Origin: Synechococcus sp. SynAce01
GTDB taxonomy: Bacteria; Cyanobacteriota; Cyanobacteriia; PCC-6307; Cyanobiaceae
Direction of reading: 5' to 3'
NCBI RefSeq assembly: GCF_001885215.1
Contig: NZ_CP018091.1
Coordinates: forward strand, 434,001 to 498,000
Length of the DNA stretch: 64,000 nt
Shown: positions 13,497 to 23,071 of the stretch, one piece after another
Position numbering within the stretch: position 1 is the first letter of the stretch
How the letters are laid out: each line of letters starts with the position of its first letter
The notes under the pieces: generated by a model
What the model saw: the letters and a program-made list of their open reading frames with translations, nothing else
What the model was told of the DNA's origin: nothing
Databases searched by the model: none
Position numbers and translations under genes: made by a program

Positions 13497-14356
13497 GCGC
13501 GGGATTCGGGCGTGTCCTGCGTCACGCTACGCCCGGTGGGAAGGGGCACCACCGATCCATGGCCTGGCTTGGCAGGTGGTTTCGGAGCTGGCATCGCCAG
13601 GGCTTCGCTGAGCAGATCACGCAGCCGGCTGCTGGTGATCGGTCGCTCCAGGCGCCCCTGACGGGCCAGCGACAGGGTGCCGGTCTCTTCGGAGATGACG
13701 ATGCACAGGCAGCGGTCAAAGCGCTCGGTGATGCCCATCGCCGCCAGGTGGCGGGTGCCATAACGGGCAATCCCCTGGCGCGACAGGGGAAGGATCACCC
13801 CGGCCGAGAGGATGCGGTTGCCCTTGACCAGCACGGCCCCGTCGTGCAGAGGCGTGTCGGCGGCAAACAGGTTGAGCAGCAGGTCGACGGAGAGCAGGGC
13901 GTCGAGCTCGATGCCGGGATTGAGAAAATCCTCAGGACGCAGATCACTGCCGAGATCCAGAAGGATCAGGGCACCGCGGCGGTTCTGGGAAAGGCGTCCG
14001 GCTGCTTCAGTCAGCAGGGCAACCGAACCGGAGAGGCCGGCATCAGCGCGTTGGCTGCCGAGTAACACACCCAGCCGGCCAGTGCCGAGCAGCTCCATCA
14101 AGCGCCGTAGTTCCCCCTGCCAGAGGATGGCCAGGGCCAGGCTGCAGCCGAGCACCACCGCTTCGAGCAGACGGGTGGTGAGGGGCAGGTTGGCAAAGCG
14201 CTGGACCACCCAGACCAGGGCGACCAGAAACAGCCAGCCGCGCAGCAGCCAGAGAGTGCGCGGCTCCCGCACCCTCGCCAGCAGGACCACTCCGAGGGCA
14301 GAAGCGAACAGAAGGTCGAGAACCAGGCGAATGTCCACAAACCCCAGCCAGCCCAC
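13493..14356 (-). CDS. cdaA: Diadenylate cyclase CdaA
   Basis: CdaA makes c-di-AMP from two ATP at the membrane. The 287-aa protein has about three N-terminal membrane helices (residues 8-75) and a DAC domain (about 100-260) with [10 protein letters not shown] (DGA at 172-174), [14 protein letters not shown] and [12 protein letters not shown]. The usual RHR of the ATP-phosphate-binding motif is RHL here (residues 202-204), which should be compared with other cyanobacterial CdaA. Start is GTG 14354-14356, 24 bp after lysA. A matching phosphodiesterase, PgpH, is encoded at 54295. Confidence 0.93.
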   Translation of the reverse strand: MGWLGFVDIRLVLDLLFASALGVVLLARVREPRTLWLLRGWLFLVALVWVVQRFANLPLTTRLLEAVVLGCSLALAILWQGELRRLMELLGTGRLGVLLGSQRADAGLSGSVALLTEAAGRLSQNRRGALILLDLGSDLRPEDFLNPGIELDALLSVDLLLNLFAADTPLHDGAVLVKGNRILSAGVILPLSRQGIARYGTRHLAAMGITERFDRCLCIVISEETGTLSLARQGRLERPITSSRLRDLLSEALAMPAPKPPAKPGHGSVVPLPTGRSVTQDTPESRA

Positions 14357-14380
14357 AACAGGTCTTGTTCGTTGCCGTGC

Positions 14381-15796
14381 TCAGGGTACCGGCGAGAACC
14401 GCTCCGGTAAGAGGTCGTGGCGCAGCAGTTCGTCCGGCTGCTCCCGGGCCTGCACCAGCTCGGCCACGCCCCCCTGCACCAGCACGGCCGCCGGCCTGGG
14501 GATGCGGTTGTAGTTGGAGGCCATCGAGGCGTTGTAGGCCCCTGTGGCGAAGACGACGATCACATCACCCCGGCGGCTGGTCGGCAGGGCGAGGTCGTGG
14601 AGAAGCACATCACCGGATTCGCAATGCTTGCCCACCAGGGTCACGGTTTCGCTGGCAGGGGCGGTGGGCTGGTCGGCCAGAACAGCGGTGTACTGCGATT
14701 GATAGGTGATCGGCCGGGGGTTGTCGCTCATGCCGCCATCCACCGAGAGATAGGTGCGCAGGCCGGGGATCTCTTTACGACTGCCGAGGCTATAAAGGGT
14801 GAGACCAGCTGTCGCCACCAGGGAGCGACCTGGCTCACAGAGCAGGCGGGGCAGGGCTAGCCCTCGCTCACTGCAGGCGGCATTCACTGCTTCAGCCACG
14901 CCCTGCACCCAGGCCTGAATCGACGGCGGATCATCACCGGAGACATAACGAATACCGAGCCCTCCGCCCACGTTGAGATCACTGCAGGGATGGCCAAGCG
15001 AACGGGCGAGGGCGAGGGCCTCAGCCATCACGCCGGCGAGATCGTGGTGGGGCTGGAGTTCGAAGATCTGGGAGCCAATGTGGGCGTGAAGCCCTTCGAG
15101 GCGGGCCCAGCTGCAGCCGACCAGATGTTGCAGCACGGCCTCGAGCTGGTCGGGATCAAAGCCGAACTTGCTGTCGAGGTGCCCGGTGCGGATGTACTCG
15201 TGGGTGTGGCACTCGATCCCCGGCGTGAAACGCACCATCAGCCGCACCGGTTCAGGGCGGGCTGCCGCGAGCTCTTCAAGCAGCTCAAGGTCGAGCCAGT
15301 TGTCGACCACCACGGTCACCCCATGCTCCACCGCCAGTTCCAGCTCTTCGCTCGACTTGTTATTGCCATGCAGCACGATCCGATCGGCTGGCATACCGCC
15401 ACGCAGGGCAGTAAGCAGTTCGCCGCTTGAAACGGCGTCAAGTCCCAGGCCTTCCGAGGCCACTAGAGCACTGAGTACCAGGCTGCTGTTGGCTTTGGAG
15501 GCATAGAGCGCCAGGGAAGGTCCGGGGTAATGGAGGGCCAGGGCGTCGCGATAGGCGCGGCAGCTGGCGCGGAGGGTGTCCTCATCGAGCACATAGAGGG
15601 GTGTGCCGTAGCGGCGTCCCAACTCGCTCAGGCCACAACCGCCCACTTCCAGCCGCCCGAGCGCATCAAGTCGCGCGCTGAGGGGGGCGAGGTTGCGGTT
15701 GGGGCTGAGCGTGTCCTGATTAGCCTCCAGCGCTGGCTGCAGACCCGGCTCGGCGGCGGCACGATCGAGTGGACTGAGCACGTTGAAGGAGGTCAT
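14381..15796 (-). CDS. lysA: Diaminopimelate decarboxylase
   Basis: LysA makes L-lysine from meso-diaminopimelate with PLP. The 471-aa protein shows the barrel start TPLYVLDEDTLRASCRAY, the PLP lysine in LYASKANSSL, HAHIGSQIFEL, LNVGGGLGIRY, LCEPGRSLVATAG and the substrate cysteine in GKHCESGDVL. The first ~45 residues before the fold are an extension with little similarity. ATG 15794-15796 is chosen because longer forms overlap the divergent rimI. It is the first gene of the minus-strand run that ends at 5995. Confidence 0.96.
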   Translation of the reverse strand: MTSFNVLSPLDRAAAEPGLQPALEANQDTLSPNRNLAPLSARLDALGRLEVGGCGLSELGRRYGTPLYVLDEDTLRASCRAYRDALALHYPGPSLALYASKANSSLVLSALVASEGLGLDAVSSGELLTALRGGMPADRIVLHGNNKSSEELELAVEHGVTVVVDNWLDLELLEELAAARPEPVRLMVRFTPGIECHTHEYIRTGHLDSKFGFDPDQLEAVLQHLVGCSWARLEGLHAHIGSQIFELQPHHDLAGVMAEALALARSLGHPCSDLNVGGGLGIRYVSGDDPPSIQAWVQGVAEAVNAACSERGLALPRLLCEPGRSLVATAGLTLYSLGSRKEIPGLRTYLSVDGGMSDNPRPITYQSQYTAVLADQPTAPASETVTLVGKHCESGDVLLHDLALPTSRRGDVIVVFATGAYNASMASNYNRIPRPAAVLVQGGVAELVQAREQPDELLRHDLLPERFSPVP

Positions 15797-15837
15797 TGTG
15801 ATTGGCCTAGACCCTTGGGCTTTCAATCGTAAGGACC

Positions 15838-16314
15838 GTGGCGCACTCTGCTGAAACCTGGGTAGCGCAGCCACTGCCCAGGCCACTCACAACCAACGAT
15901 CTCCAGGCCTGTGCCGCCCTCGACCGGCTGGCCCTCGGCGGTCTTTGGAATGAGACGCAGTGGCAGCGGGAGCTGGCTGAACCGGATCGACCCTGCCTGG
16001 GGCTCGGTGCAGGACCCACGCTTGTGGCGATCGCGGCGGGCTGGGTGATCTTCGATGAGCTGCACATCTCGCTGGTGGCAGTTGATCCCAGTGAGCAGCG
16101 GCGGGGCCTGGGCCGTCGCGTTCTTGAGGCCCTGCTGCTGAAAGGACAGGCCATGGGCTGCAGCCGCGCCACCCTGGAGGTAGCGGTAGGCAACGGGGCA
16201 GCCCTAGCCCTGTACGGCACGCTGGGCTTTTGCACCCAGGGACGGCGTCGCTGTTACTACCGCAGCGGCGAAGACGCTCTGATCCAATGGCTCAGTCTGG
16301 AAGCCAGGGATTGA
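15838..16314 (+). CDS. rimI: Ribosomal-protein alanine N-acetyltransferase RimI
   Basis: RimI-type GNATs acetylate the N-terminus of ribosomal protein S18 and perhaps others. The 158-aa protein has the acetyl-CoA motif EQRRGLGRRVLEALL, preceded by ISLVAVDPS and followed by ATLEVAVGNGAALALYGTLGF. Start is GTG 15838 just after AAGGACC; lysA lies divergently only 41 bp away, so both promoters share a very short region. Confidence 0.88.
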   Translation: MAHSAETWVAQPLPRPLTTNDLQACAALDRLALGGLWNETQWQRELAEPDRPCLGLGAGPTLVAIAAGWVIFDELHISLVAVDPSEQRRGLGRRVLEALLLKGQAMGCSRATLEVAVGNGAALALYGTLGFCTQGRRRCYYRSGEDALIQWLSLEARD

Positions 16315-16443
16315 AGCCAGCAGGCCTGGCCAGGGCGACATTACTGGGAAAGTGCCGGGACATTCGCCAAATGGATCGCCTCAAAGGTTCGGATTGCCGA
16401 CCTTCAATGATGCGGAAGACCGCAAGATTTGGAAGGGCAAGCT

Positions 16444-16539
16444 ATGAAGATCAACACCGTGGTGCCCTGTTCTGGCAATGACTTTGGCGATTCTTGCCGC
16501 GAATCCACCGGCACCCGCTTGACCCTGATAAGTTATTAG
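16444..16539 (+). CDS. Possible 31-aa small ORF upstream of clpC
   Basis: An ATG at 16444 is preceded by GGAAGGG with about six bases between, a good ribosome-binding site. The frame gives a 31-residue peptide beginning [15 protein letters not shown], and ends with TAG 21 bp before the clpC ATG. The peptide has two cysteines and no hydrophobic segment. It could be a leader peptide, an independent micro-protein, or chance. Confidence 0.3.
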   Translation: MKINTVVPCSGNDFGDSCRESTGTRLTLISY

Positions 16540-16559
16540 GACTTGCACAGGCACCGCCA

Positions 16560-19133
16560 ATGTTCGAGCGGTTTACCGAGAAGGCCATCAAGGTCATCAT
16601 GTTGGCCCAGGAAGAGGCTCGCCGTCTCGGCCACAACTTCGTTGGCACCGAGCAGATTCTGCTGGGCCTGATCGGCGAAGGCACTGGTGTGGCCGCCAAG
16701 GTTTTGAAATCCATGGGAGTCAATCTCAAGGACGCCCGGGTTGAAGTCGAAAAAATCATCGGCAGGGGCTCCGGCTTTGTGGCCGTCGAAATCCCCTTTA
16801 CGCCGCGGGCCAAGCGAGTCCTGGAACTCTCGCTCGAAGAAGCACGTCAGCTTGGGCACAACTACATCGGCACCGAGCACCTGCTGCTTGGTCTGATTCG
16901 TGAAGGCGAAGGCGTCGCCGCACGGGTGCTGGAAAACCTTGGCGTTGACCTTGCCAAAGTGCGCACCCAGGTGATTCGGATGCTCGGCGAAACCGCCGAA
17001 GTGGCAGCGGGCAGCGGCAGCAAGGGCTCGACCAAAACTCCAACCCTCGATGAATTCGGCAGCAACCTCACCCAGTTGGCTGCTGAAGGCAAGCTTGACC
17101 CCGTGGTGGGACGCCACAACGAGATTGATCGGGTCATTCAGATCCTGGGTCGGCGCACCAAAAACAACCCCGTGCTGATCGGCGAGCCTGGCGTCGGCAA
17201 AACCGCCATCGCCGAAGGCCTGGCTCAGCGGATCACGGTCGGTGAGATCCCCGACATCCTCGAAGACAAACGCGTTCTTACTCTCGATATCGGCCTGTTG
17301 GTGGCCGGCACCAAATACCGCGGTGAATTTGAGGAACGCCTCAAGAAGATCATGGAGGAGATCCGTAGCGCCGGCAATGTGATCTTGGTGATCGATGAGG
17401 TTCACACCCTGATCGGCGCTGGAGCTGCGGAAGGAGCCATCGATGCCGCCAACATTCTCAAGCCGGCTCTGGCCCGGGGCGAATTGCAGTGCATCGGTGC
17501 CACCACCCTCGACGAATACCGCAAACACATTGAGCGGGATGCGGCCCTTGAGCGGCGCTTTCAGCCGGTGATGGTGGGTGAGCCGTCCGTCGTCGACACC
17601 ATTGAGATTCTGCGGGGCCTGCGCGAGCGTTATGAGCAGCACCACCGCCTGAAGATCAGCGATGAGGCCTTGGTGGCCGCAGCCACCCTTGGCGATCGCT
17701 ACATCAACGACCGCTTCTTGCCCGACAAAGCGATCGATTTGGTGGATGAAGCCGGCAGCCGCGTGCGCCTGATGAATTCCAAGCTGCCTCCAGCCGCCAA
17801 GGAGTTGGATAAGCAGCTCAGGGGCGTGCAGAAGGAAAAAGAGAATTCTGTGCGCGAACAGGATTACGGCAAGGCCGGTGAACTGCGTGACAAAGAAGTG
17901 GAGTTGCGCGAGCAGATTCGCCTCATCCTCCAGACCCGCCGCGAGGAAGAGCCCTCCGCAACGGAGGCAACCACCGACGTCGACCCTGCCGTCGCGGTGC
18001 CCGAAACTGCCGTCGCTATTGAGTTGCCGTTAGCGGGCGCTGATGGCGACCGCAGCCCGGTGGTCACCGAGGAAGATATCGCCCAGATCGTGGCGGCCTG
18101 GACTGGTGTTCCAGTTCAGAAACTCACCGAAAGCGAATCGGTGAAGCTGCTGAACATGGAGGAAACTCTCCACCAGCGTTTGATTGGTCAAGACGAGGCC
18201 GTCAAGTCGGTGTCCAAGGCGATCCGGCGGGCCCGGGTGGGTCTTCAGAACCCGAACCGCCCGATCGCCAGCTTCATCTTCTCCGGACCGACCGGCGTTG
18301 GTAAGACGGAACTCACCAAGTCATTGGCGGCCTATTTCTTCGGTAGCGAAGACGCCATGATCCGCTTGGACATGTCGGAATACATGGAGCGCCACACGGT
18401 CAGCAAGCTGATCGGCTCGCCTCCGGGTTATGTCGGCTTCAACGAAGGTGGCCAGCTCACCGAAGCGGTCCGCCGTCGCCCCTACACCGTTGTGCTCTTC
18501 GACGAAATCGAGAAGGCCCACCCCGATGTGTTCAATCTGTTGCTGCAGCTGCTTGAAGATGGTCGTCTGACCGATTCCAAGGGCCGGACGGTTGATTTCA
18601 AGAACACCTTGATCATCATGACCTCGAACATCGGTTCGAAGGTGATCGAGAAAGGTGGTGGTGGGCTCGGCTTCGAGTTCTCTGGTGCCGCCGCTGAGGA
18701 AACTCAGTACAACCGGATTCGTTCGTTGGTGAATGAAGAGCTGAAGCAATACTTCCGCCCTGAATTCCTCAACCGTCTCGACGAAATCATTGTCTTCCGT
18801 CAACTCAGCCGTGACGAGGTCAAGGAGATCGCGGAAATCATGCTGCGTGAGGTGTTTAGCCGCATTCTTGAGAAGGGCATCGAACTCTCAGTCACCCCGG
18901 CCTTCAAGGAGCGCCTGGTCGAAGAGGGTTACAACCCCAGTTACGGCGCCAGGCCCTTGCGCCGTGCCGTGATGCGCCTGCTCGAAGACAGCCTGGCCGA
19001 GGAGTTCCTCTCGGGCCGCCTCAAGGATGGCGATTCGGCTGTCGTCGACGTCGACGACGACAAGCAGGTTGTGATCCGTCCGAAGGGTGAAACCGTCGCG
19101 CCGCAACCCGAACTCGCTGGTGCTGGCGTCTGA
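16560..19133 (+). CDS. clpC: ATP-dependent Clp protease ATPase ClpC
   Basis: ClpC is the HSP100 unfoldase that feeds ClpP/R; in cyanobacteria it is usually essential. The 857-aa protein starts [20 protein letters not shown], with two Clp-N repeats ([13 protein letters not shown] and [13 protein letters not shown]), a first AAA+ domain (GEPGVGKT, about residue 208), a UVR-like coiled middle region (about 415-470) and a second AAA+ domain (GPTGVGKT, about 576). The linker around 470-505 is Ala/Glu/Thr-rich and variable. The ATG at 16560 is the usual family start. Confidence 0.97.
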   Translation: MFERFTEKAIKVIMLAQEEARRLGHNFVGTEQILLGLIGEGTGVAAKVLKSMGVNLKDARVEVEKIIGRGSGFVAVEIPFTPRAKRVLELSLEEARQLGHNYIGTEHLLLGLIREGEGVAARVLENLGVDLAKVRTQVIRMLGETAEVAAGSGSKGSTKTPTLDEFGSNLTQLAAEGKLDPVVGRHNEIDRVIQILGRRTKNNPVLIGEPGVGKTAIAEGLAQRITVGEIPDILEDKRVLTLDIGLLVAGTKYRGEFEERLKKIMEEIRSAGNVILVIDEVHTLIGAGAAEGAIDAANILKPALARGELQCIGATTLDEYRKHIERDAALERRFQPVMVGEPSVVDTIEILRGLRERYEQHHRLKISDEALVAAATLGDRYINDRFLPDKAIDLVDEAGSRVRLMNSKLPPAAKELDKQLRGVQKEKENSVREQDYGKAGELRDKEVELREQIRLILQTRREEEPSATEATTDVDPAVAVPETAVAIELPLAGADGDRSPVVTEEDIAQIVAAWTGVPVQKLTESESVKLLNMEETLHQRLIGQDEAVKSVSKAIRRARVGLQNPNRPIASFIFSGPTGVGKTELTKSLAAYFFGSEDAMIRLDMSEYMERHTVSKLIGSPPGYVGFNEGGQLTEAVRRRPYTVVLFDEIEKAHPDVFNLLLQLLEDGRLTDSKGRTVDFKNTLIIMTSNIGSKVIEKGGGGLGFEFSGAAAEETQYNRIRSLVNEELKQYFRPEFLNRLDEIIVFRQLSRDEVKEIAEIMLREVFSRILEKGIELSVTPAFKERLVEEGYNPSYGARPLRRAVMRLLEDSLAEEFLSGRLKDGDSAVVDVDDDKQVVIRPKGETVAPQPELAGAGV

Positions 19134-19144
19134 CCACTCTGGCC

Positions 19145-20341
19145 ATCCAACACGCGATTGCACCTGCCGTCGTCCTTCGCGGCGACGGCGCCTGGGAAGC
19201 CGCCCTTCCCCGCATCGCCAGCCTCTGCCGACGTCCCTTGCTGCTTGGGCGCAGTGACTACACAGCTGCGCTTCGCCAGCAGTTGTTGGCTGATCTGGTA
19301 AGCCAGGGTCTCGCCCCCCTGGCAGCAGAGCTGCAGTTCGATTGCTGTGAAACCGATCTCAGCAACCTGGTTCAACAGATCACCAGCGCCAAGTCCAGCC
19401 TCAACGCCAAATCGCACACCGAGGCCATTGACGCGGTGATCGCGGTCGGCGGCGGCAAGGTTCTTGATGCCGGCAAGCTTTTGGCCCATCGCCTTGGCCT
19501 GGCTTGCATCACCGTCCCTACCAGCGCCGCCACCTGCGCAGGTTGGACGGCCCTGGCCAATCTCTATTCAACCGGCGGCGCCTTTGAGCGTGACGTGACC
19601 CTGGATCGCTGCCCCGATCTTCTGGTCTTCGACCATGCCTTGGTGCGCCAGGCGCCACCGGCCACCTTGACCAGCGGAATCGCTGATGCCATGGCCAAGT
19701 GGTACGAAGCGTCGGTCAGCAGCAGCAACAGTCCCGATGGATTGGTGCAACAGGCCGTTCAGCAAGCCAGGGTGTTGCGGGATCAACTGATGCTCGAAGC
19801 GGAGGAGGCTTTCCATAACCCCGGCAGCGAGGCCTGGGTGAGGGTCGCCGAAGCCTCTGCCCTCACCGCCGGACTGATCGGCGGCGTCGGTGGTGCCAGC
19901 TGCCGCACCGTTGCCGCGCACGCCGTCCACAACGGCCTCACCCAGCTGAGTGCCTGCCACGACAGTCTCCATGGCGCCAAAGTCGGCTTTGGTGTGTTGG
20001 TCCAGCTCAGGCTGGAAGAACTCCTCAGTGAGAATCGTTTGGCCGTCCAGGCGCGCCGTCAGTTGATCAGCCTGTTCCGCAAACTCAAGCTTCCCGTCTG
20101 CCTCGAAGACCTGGGCCTGAGCCGGGTGAGCCTTGAGGAGCTCCAACAGGTCTGTGCCTTCGCCTGCCAGCCCGGCTCCGATCTACACCACCTTCCCTTT
20201 GCGGTCAGCCCCACGGTTCTGTTGGCTGCCCTGGTCAGCACCACGGAAGGCTGCGAGGCGGCGCCCGAGCCACACCGAGCAGTCATCGCCCAAGCCGAAC
20301 GGAGCCAACTTGAAGCCACTCGCACCGGACCGGACGCTTGA
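19145..20341 (+). CDS. Iron-containing alcohol dehydrogenase family protein (GldA-like)
   Basis: The protein has the fold of glycerol dehydrogenase: the NAD loop IAVGGGKVLDAGK, PTSAATCAGWTALANLYS, GIADAMAKWYEASV, and two histidines (AAHAVHNGL and CHDSLHGAKVGFG) placed like metal ligands. It should reduce or oxidise a small polyol or aldehyde; the substrate is unknown. The conserved frame begins well before the first TTG (19238): HAIAPAVVLRGDGAWEAALPRIASLCRRP is in frame. No ATG/GTG/TTG exists between the in-frame stop at 19088 and 19238. An ATC at 19145 stands where an ATG would be expected; CTG 19139 is another option. It begins 11 bp after clpC. Confidence 0.82.
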   Translation: MQHAIAPAVVLRGDGAWEAALPRIASLCRRPLLLGRSDYTAALRQQLLADLVSQGLAPLAAELQFDCCETDLSNLVQQITSAKSSLNAKSHTEAIDAVIAVGGGKVLDAGKLLAHRLGLACITVPTSAATCAGWTALANLYSTGGAFERDVTLDRCPDLLVFDHALVRQAPPATLTSGIADAMAKWYEASVSSSNSPDGLVQQAVQQARVLRDQLMLEAEEAFHNPGSEAWVRVAEASALTAGLIGGVGGASCRTVAAHAVHNGLTQLSACHDSLHGAKVGFGVLVQLRLEELLSENRLAVQARRQLISLFRKLKLPVCLEDLGLSRVSLEELQQVCAFACQPGSDLHHLPFAVSPTVLLAALVSTTEGCEAAPEPHRAVIAQAERSQLEATRTGPDA

Positions 20342-21222
20342 GCCTCTCCCCAACCCCTCCCCCTCCACTCCTGGGAGGCCGGGCACTGCTGGAGTGGGCA
20401 GCAACATCCTTGCAAGATCCCTTGGGACGGGAACTGGCTGCAGCCGTGCAGTGGTGGACGTTGCCTGGTTTGCCGGAACAATGGCCGGTAGCGGTGCTGG
20501 GCCAGGGAGAACCGCTGCTGCTCCTGCACGGCTTCGATAGCTCCTTGCTGGAGTTCAGGCGGCTGGCCCCGCTGTTGGCAGGCCGGGCCCAGTTGTTCAT
20601 CCCCGACCTTTTTGGGTTCGGATTCAGCCCCCGTTGCCGCGATGGCCCCTATTCCCCAGCCGGGGTGCTAGCCCATCTTGATGCCATGTTGGGGGCTATC
20701 GCCGGCCTCGATGCCAGGCCTGTGGGTGTGATTGGCGCCTCCATGGGTGGTGCGGTGGCGGTCGAACTGGCCCGCCGCAGACCAGAGCGGATCCGGCGGC
20801 TGCTGTTGCTGGCGCCGGCGGGGCTCACCGGCCGCCCGAAGCCATTGCCCCCGCTGCTCGACGAACTCGGCGTGTGGTTTTTGAGCCGGCCTGCCGTGCG
20901 CCGCGGTCTCTGTCGCCAGGCTTTCGCGGACCCAGAAACCAGTGTGGGGCCGGCCGAAGCAGAGGTCGCCTCGCTGCATCTACGCACGCCAGGCTGGGCC
21001 GATTCGCTGCGACGCTTTGCCCGCAGCGGTGGTTTCGCCGGTTGCGGCAGCCCGCTGCCAGCGCAGCCGCTGCAGGTGCTTTGGGGAACCAACGACCGGA
21101 TTCTGCGACCGCCGCTGAAGCGGGCAGCCATGGCCCTGCTGGGCGCGCGCGTGATGGAGCTCGAGGACTGCGGTCACCTTCCCCATCTGGATCAGCCCAA
21201 TCAAGTGGCCGCCTCCTGGTGA
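20338..21222 (+). CDS. Alpha/beta hydrolase
   Basis: A 294-aa hydrolase. The oxyanion region LLLLHGFDSSLLEFR, the nucleophile elbow GASMGGAVA (Ser about residue 136), the acid in WGTNDRIL and the histidine in CGHLPHLDQP make a full catalytic triad. Similar proteins are common in picocyanobacteria next to the GldA-like gene; the substrate is not known. The TTG start overlaps the stop of the dehydrogenase (TTGA at 20338-20341), which suggests coupled translation. Confidence 0.85.
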   Translation: MSLSPTPPPPLLGGRALLEWAATSLQDPLGRELAAAVQWWTLPGLPEQWPVAVLGQGEPLLLLHGFDSSLLEFRRLAPLLAGRAQLFIPDLFGFGFSPRCRDGPYSPAGVLAHLDAMLGAIAGLDARPVGVIGASMGGAVAVELARRRPERIRRLLLLAPAGLTGRPKPLPPLLDELGVWFLSRPAVRRGLCRQAFADPETSVGPAEAEVASLHLRTPGWADSLRRFARSGGFAGCGSPLPAQPLQVLWGTNDRILRPPLKRAAMALLGARVMELEDCGHLPHLDQPNQVAASW

Positions 21223-21272
21223 ACCAGAGGCGGCCATTGCCAAGAGGGGAGCAGGAACGCTCCTCCTGGTTC

Positions 21273-21455
21273 TCACCAGAGGCCGCGAATCGGCTCTAGC
21301 ACCGGTGCGGGCTGGAAGATCGGCTCAGTAGCCGGTGTGAACTGCATGACTGCCTCACAGGCTGGATCGATGGCATGGGCGGGAAGCGAGAGAACGGTGC
21401 TGGCCGCTGAGAGGGCAGCGCCCGCCAGCAGAGCCCTGAGGGTGGAGGAATTCAT
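21273..21455 (-). CDS. Small secreted protein (60 aa)
   Basis: A 60-aa precursor with a clear signal peptide (RALLAGAALSAASTVLSLP, cleavage after AHA at about residue 28). The mature part is only about 32 residues, with one cysteine and a repeated PIFQPAPVLEPI pattern. No function is recognised. It sits between the hydrolase and the divergent DUF2993 gene, 52 bp from the latter's ATG. Confidence 0.6.
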   Translation of the reverse strand: MNSSTLRALLAGAALSAASTVLSLPAHAIDPACEAVMQFTPATEPIFQPAPVLEPIRGLW

Positions 21456-21507
21456 GACAAGCCTGTGCTTACTGTTTCAGCGGAAACCACAACCATTCGC
21501 TGTCGGC

Positions 21508-22164
21508 ATGGCCAGAGTTGACACGGCTGACCAACCCATGGAGCCCCGCAGCGGCCCGATCCTGCAACTCATCGCGGCCGGACTTCAAGTTTGGATCGGC
21601 AGCCAATGCGAAGCCGTGCAGAACCTGGAGCTGCAGCTCCATGGCACCGCCCTGCAATTGCTGCGCGGTCAATTGCAGGGGGTCAGCCTGAGCGGCCAAC
21701 GGGTGGTGTACAGGGGTGTGGCGATTGAGTCGGTGCACCTGCGCAGCGAAGCCATCCAGGTGAAGGTGGCGGCCCTGATCAGGAGCAAGGCCGTTGAGCT
21801 CGACCATCCCTTCATCGTTCGTGGCCAGGTGTCCTTCAGTGCTGGTGGCCTGGTGGAAACCTTTCGCCACTCCCGCTGGCAGGCCTTGGGCGACAGCCTC
21901 GCCGAACAACTGCTGGGGATCACTCCGCTGGCCGATCTGCGCTTGACCGAGAACACTTTGATCTTCAGCGCGCACGCCACCGGCGAACACCCGGAGCTGG
22001 AAATTGAAACGCGCCCCTGTGCGCTGGATGGCAGCGTTGGCTTCGTCTGCCTCGATGGCACCTTGAAGCTGCGCCTGCCGATGGATCCCGCCATCCAGAT
22101 CGAATCGGCCGGCGTGCAGGACGGCAGCCTGCAACTGCAGGGTGAGGCGCTGGTATCTCCTTGA
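21508..22164 (+). CDS. DUF2993 (LmeA-like) protein
   Basis: A 218-aa protein of the DUF2993 type: LQLLRGQLQGVSLSGQRVVYRGVAIESV, then FIVRGQVSFSAGGLVETF and LRLTENTLIFSA. In mycobacteria the family member LmeA is a mannosyl-phosphatidylinositol-binding envelope protein; cyanobacterial members are uncharacterised. ATG 21508 is chosen because it keeps clear of the divergent small gene. Its stop codon lies in the first copy of a 12-bp direct repeat. Confidence 0.8.
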   Translation: MARVDTADQPMEPRSGPILQLIAAGLQVWIGSQCEAVQNLELQLHGTALQLLRGQLQGVSLSGQRVVYRGVAIESVHLRSEAIQVKVAALIRSKAVELDHPFIVRGQVSFSAGGLVETFRHSRWQALGDSLAEQLLGITPLADLRLTENTLIFSAHATGEHPELEIETRPCALDGSVGFVCLDGTLKLRLPMDPAIQIESAGVQDGSLQLQGEALVSP

Positions 22165-22194
22165 ACTCAGCTGAACAGATCCGAACTCAGCTGA
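22163..22194. repeat. 12-bp direct repeat over two convergent stop codons
   Basis: GAACTCAGCTGA occurs at 22163-22174 and again at 22183-22194. The first copy overlaps the TGA of the DUF2993 gene; the second contains the cdsA stop on the minus strand. Each copy carries TCA and TGA, that is, stop triplets for both strands. Confidence 0.8.
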
Positions 22195-23071
22195 CCAGGG
22201 GCAACACCAGGGTCACGAAGTAGAACACCACCGCCGGAGTGAACAGATAGCTGTCGATGCGATCAAGGATGCCGCCATGGCCAGGAATGGCGTCTCCGGA
22301 ATCCTTCACCCCGGCATCCCGCTTCATCATCGATTCGGTCAGATCACCCACCAAGGCGAACACCGAGACCAGAGCGCCGAGCAGGCCGCCGATCGCCCAG
22401 CCCCAGGGCCAGCCCAGCAGCACGCCACCGACGCCACCGACCAGCACACTCCAGGCCAGCCCACCGATGGCGCCCTCAATCGTCTTCCCGGGCGAAATCG
22501 GCGAGAGGGGATGGCGGCCGAGACGGCGGCCAATCACATAGGAGCCGATGTCAGTGGCGACCACCAGCAGGCAGGCCAGCAGGGTGAGTGCCATGCCTGA
22601 GCTGGCCGGCCCGCCGAGCTCTGCCAGTCGGGGGGCCAGCAAGCCGTCGCTGAGGTCACGCAGCCGCAACCAATGGCTGGGAAGAAAGCCCAGATAGAAC
22701 AGCCCGAAGATTGAGGCGGCAATATCGGCGATGGTGCCGGTGACGGGCTGCAGCAGTAACCAGGCACAGATTGCCGCCCCTGACACCGGCACGACCGCAG
22801 CGGCCAGGTCGGCGGCCATGCCACCACCGCTGCCCCACTGGGTGGCGATCAGCAGCAACTGGCAAACCACCAGGGTGGTTTTGGTCGCAGGGCGGATGCC
22901 TTTGAACTGGGCCAGGCGGAAGAACTCCAGCAAGGCCAGGTGCACGATCACGCCCACCGCCAGGGCAAACCACCAGCCGCCCAGGCCCACCACCACCAGG
23001 CCGAAGCCCCCGGCGGCAAGACCGCTGACCACCCGGGACAGCGAGGTGGGAGAACGACGGGCCTGCTTCAC
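22187..23071 (-). CDS. cdsA: Phosphatidate cytidylyltransferase CdsA
   Basis: CdsA makes CDP-diacylglycerol for phosphatidylglycerol synthesis. The 294-aa membrane protein has about eight hydrophobic segments and the family signature near the C-terminus: SMMKRDAGVKDSGDAIPGHGGILDRIDS. The region ATDIGSYVIGRRLGRHPLSPISPGKTIEG is also typical. Its start overlaps the cbiT stop (23068-23071), so lipid and cobalamin genes are translationally linked. Confidence 0.96.
   Translation of the reverse strand: MKQARRSPTSLSRVVSGLAAGGFGLVVVGLGGWWFALAVGVIVHLALLEFFRLAQFKGIRPATKTTLVVCQLLLIATQWGSGGGMAADLAAAVVPVSGAAICAWLLLQPVTGTIADIAASIFGLFYLGFLPSHWLRLRDLSDGLLAPRLAELGGPASSGMALTLLACLLVVATDIGSYVIGRRLGRHPLSPISPGKTIEGAIGGLAWSVLVGGVGGVLLGWPWGWAIGGLLGALVSVFALVGDLTESMMKRDAGVKDSGDAIPGHGGILDRIDSYLFTPAVVFYFVTLVLPLVS

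Noticed and set aside
16519-16540. TTGACC with TTATTA as clpC promoter
   Set aside because: The spacing is too short for a sigma-70 promoter.
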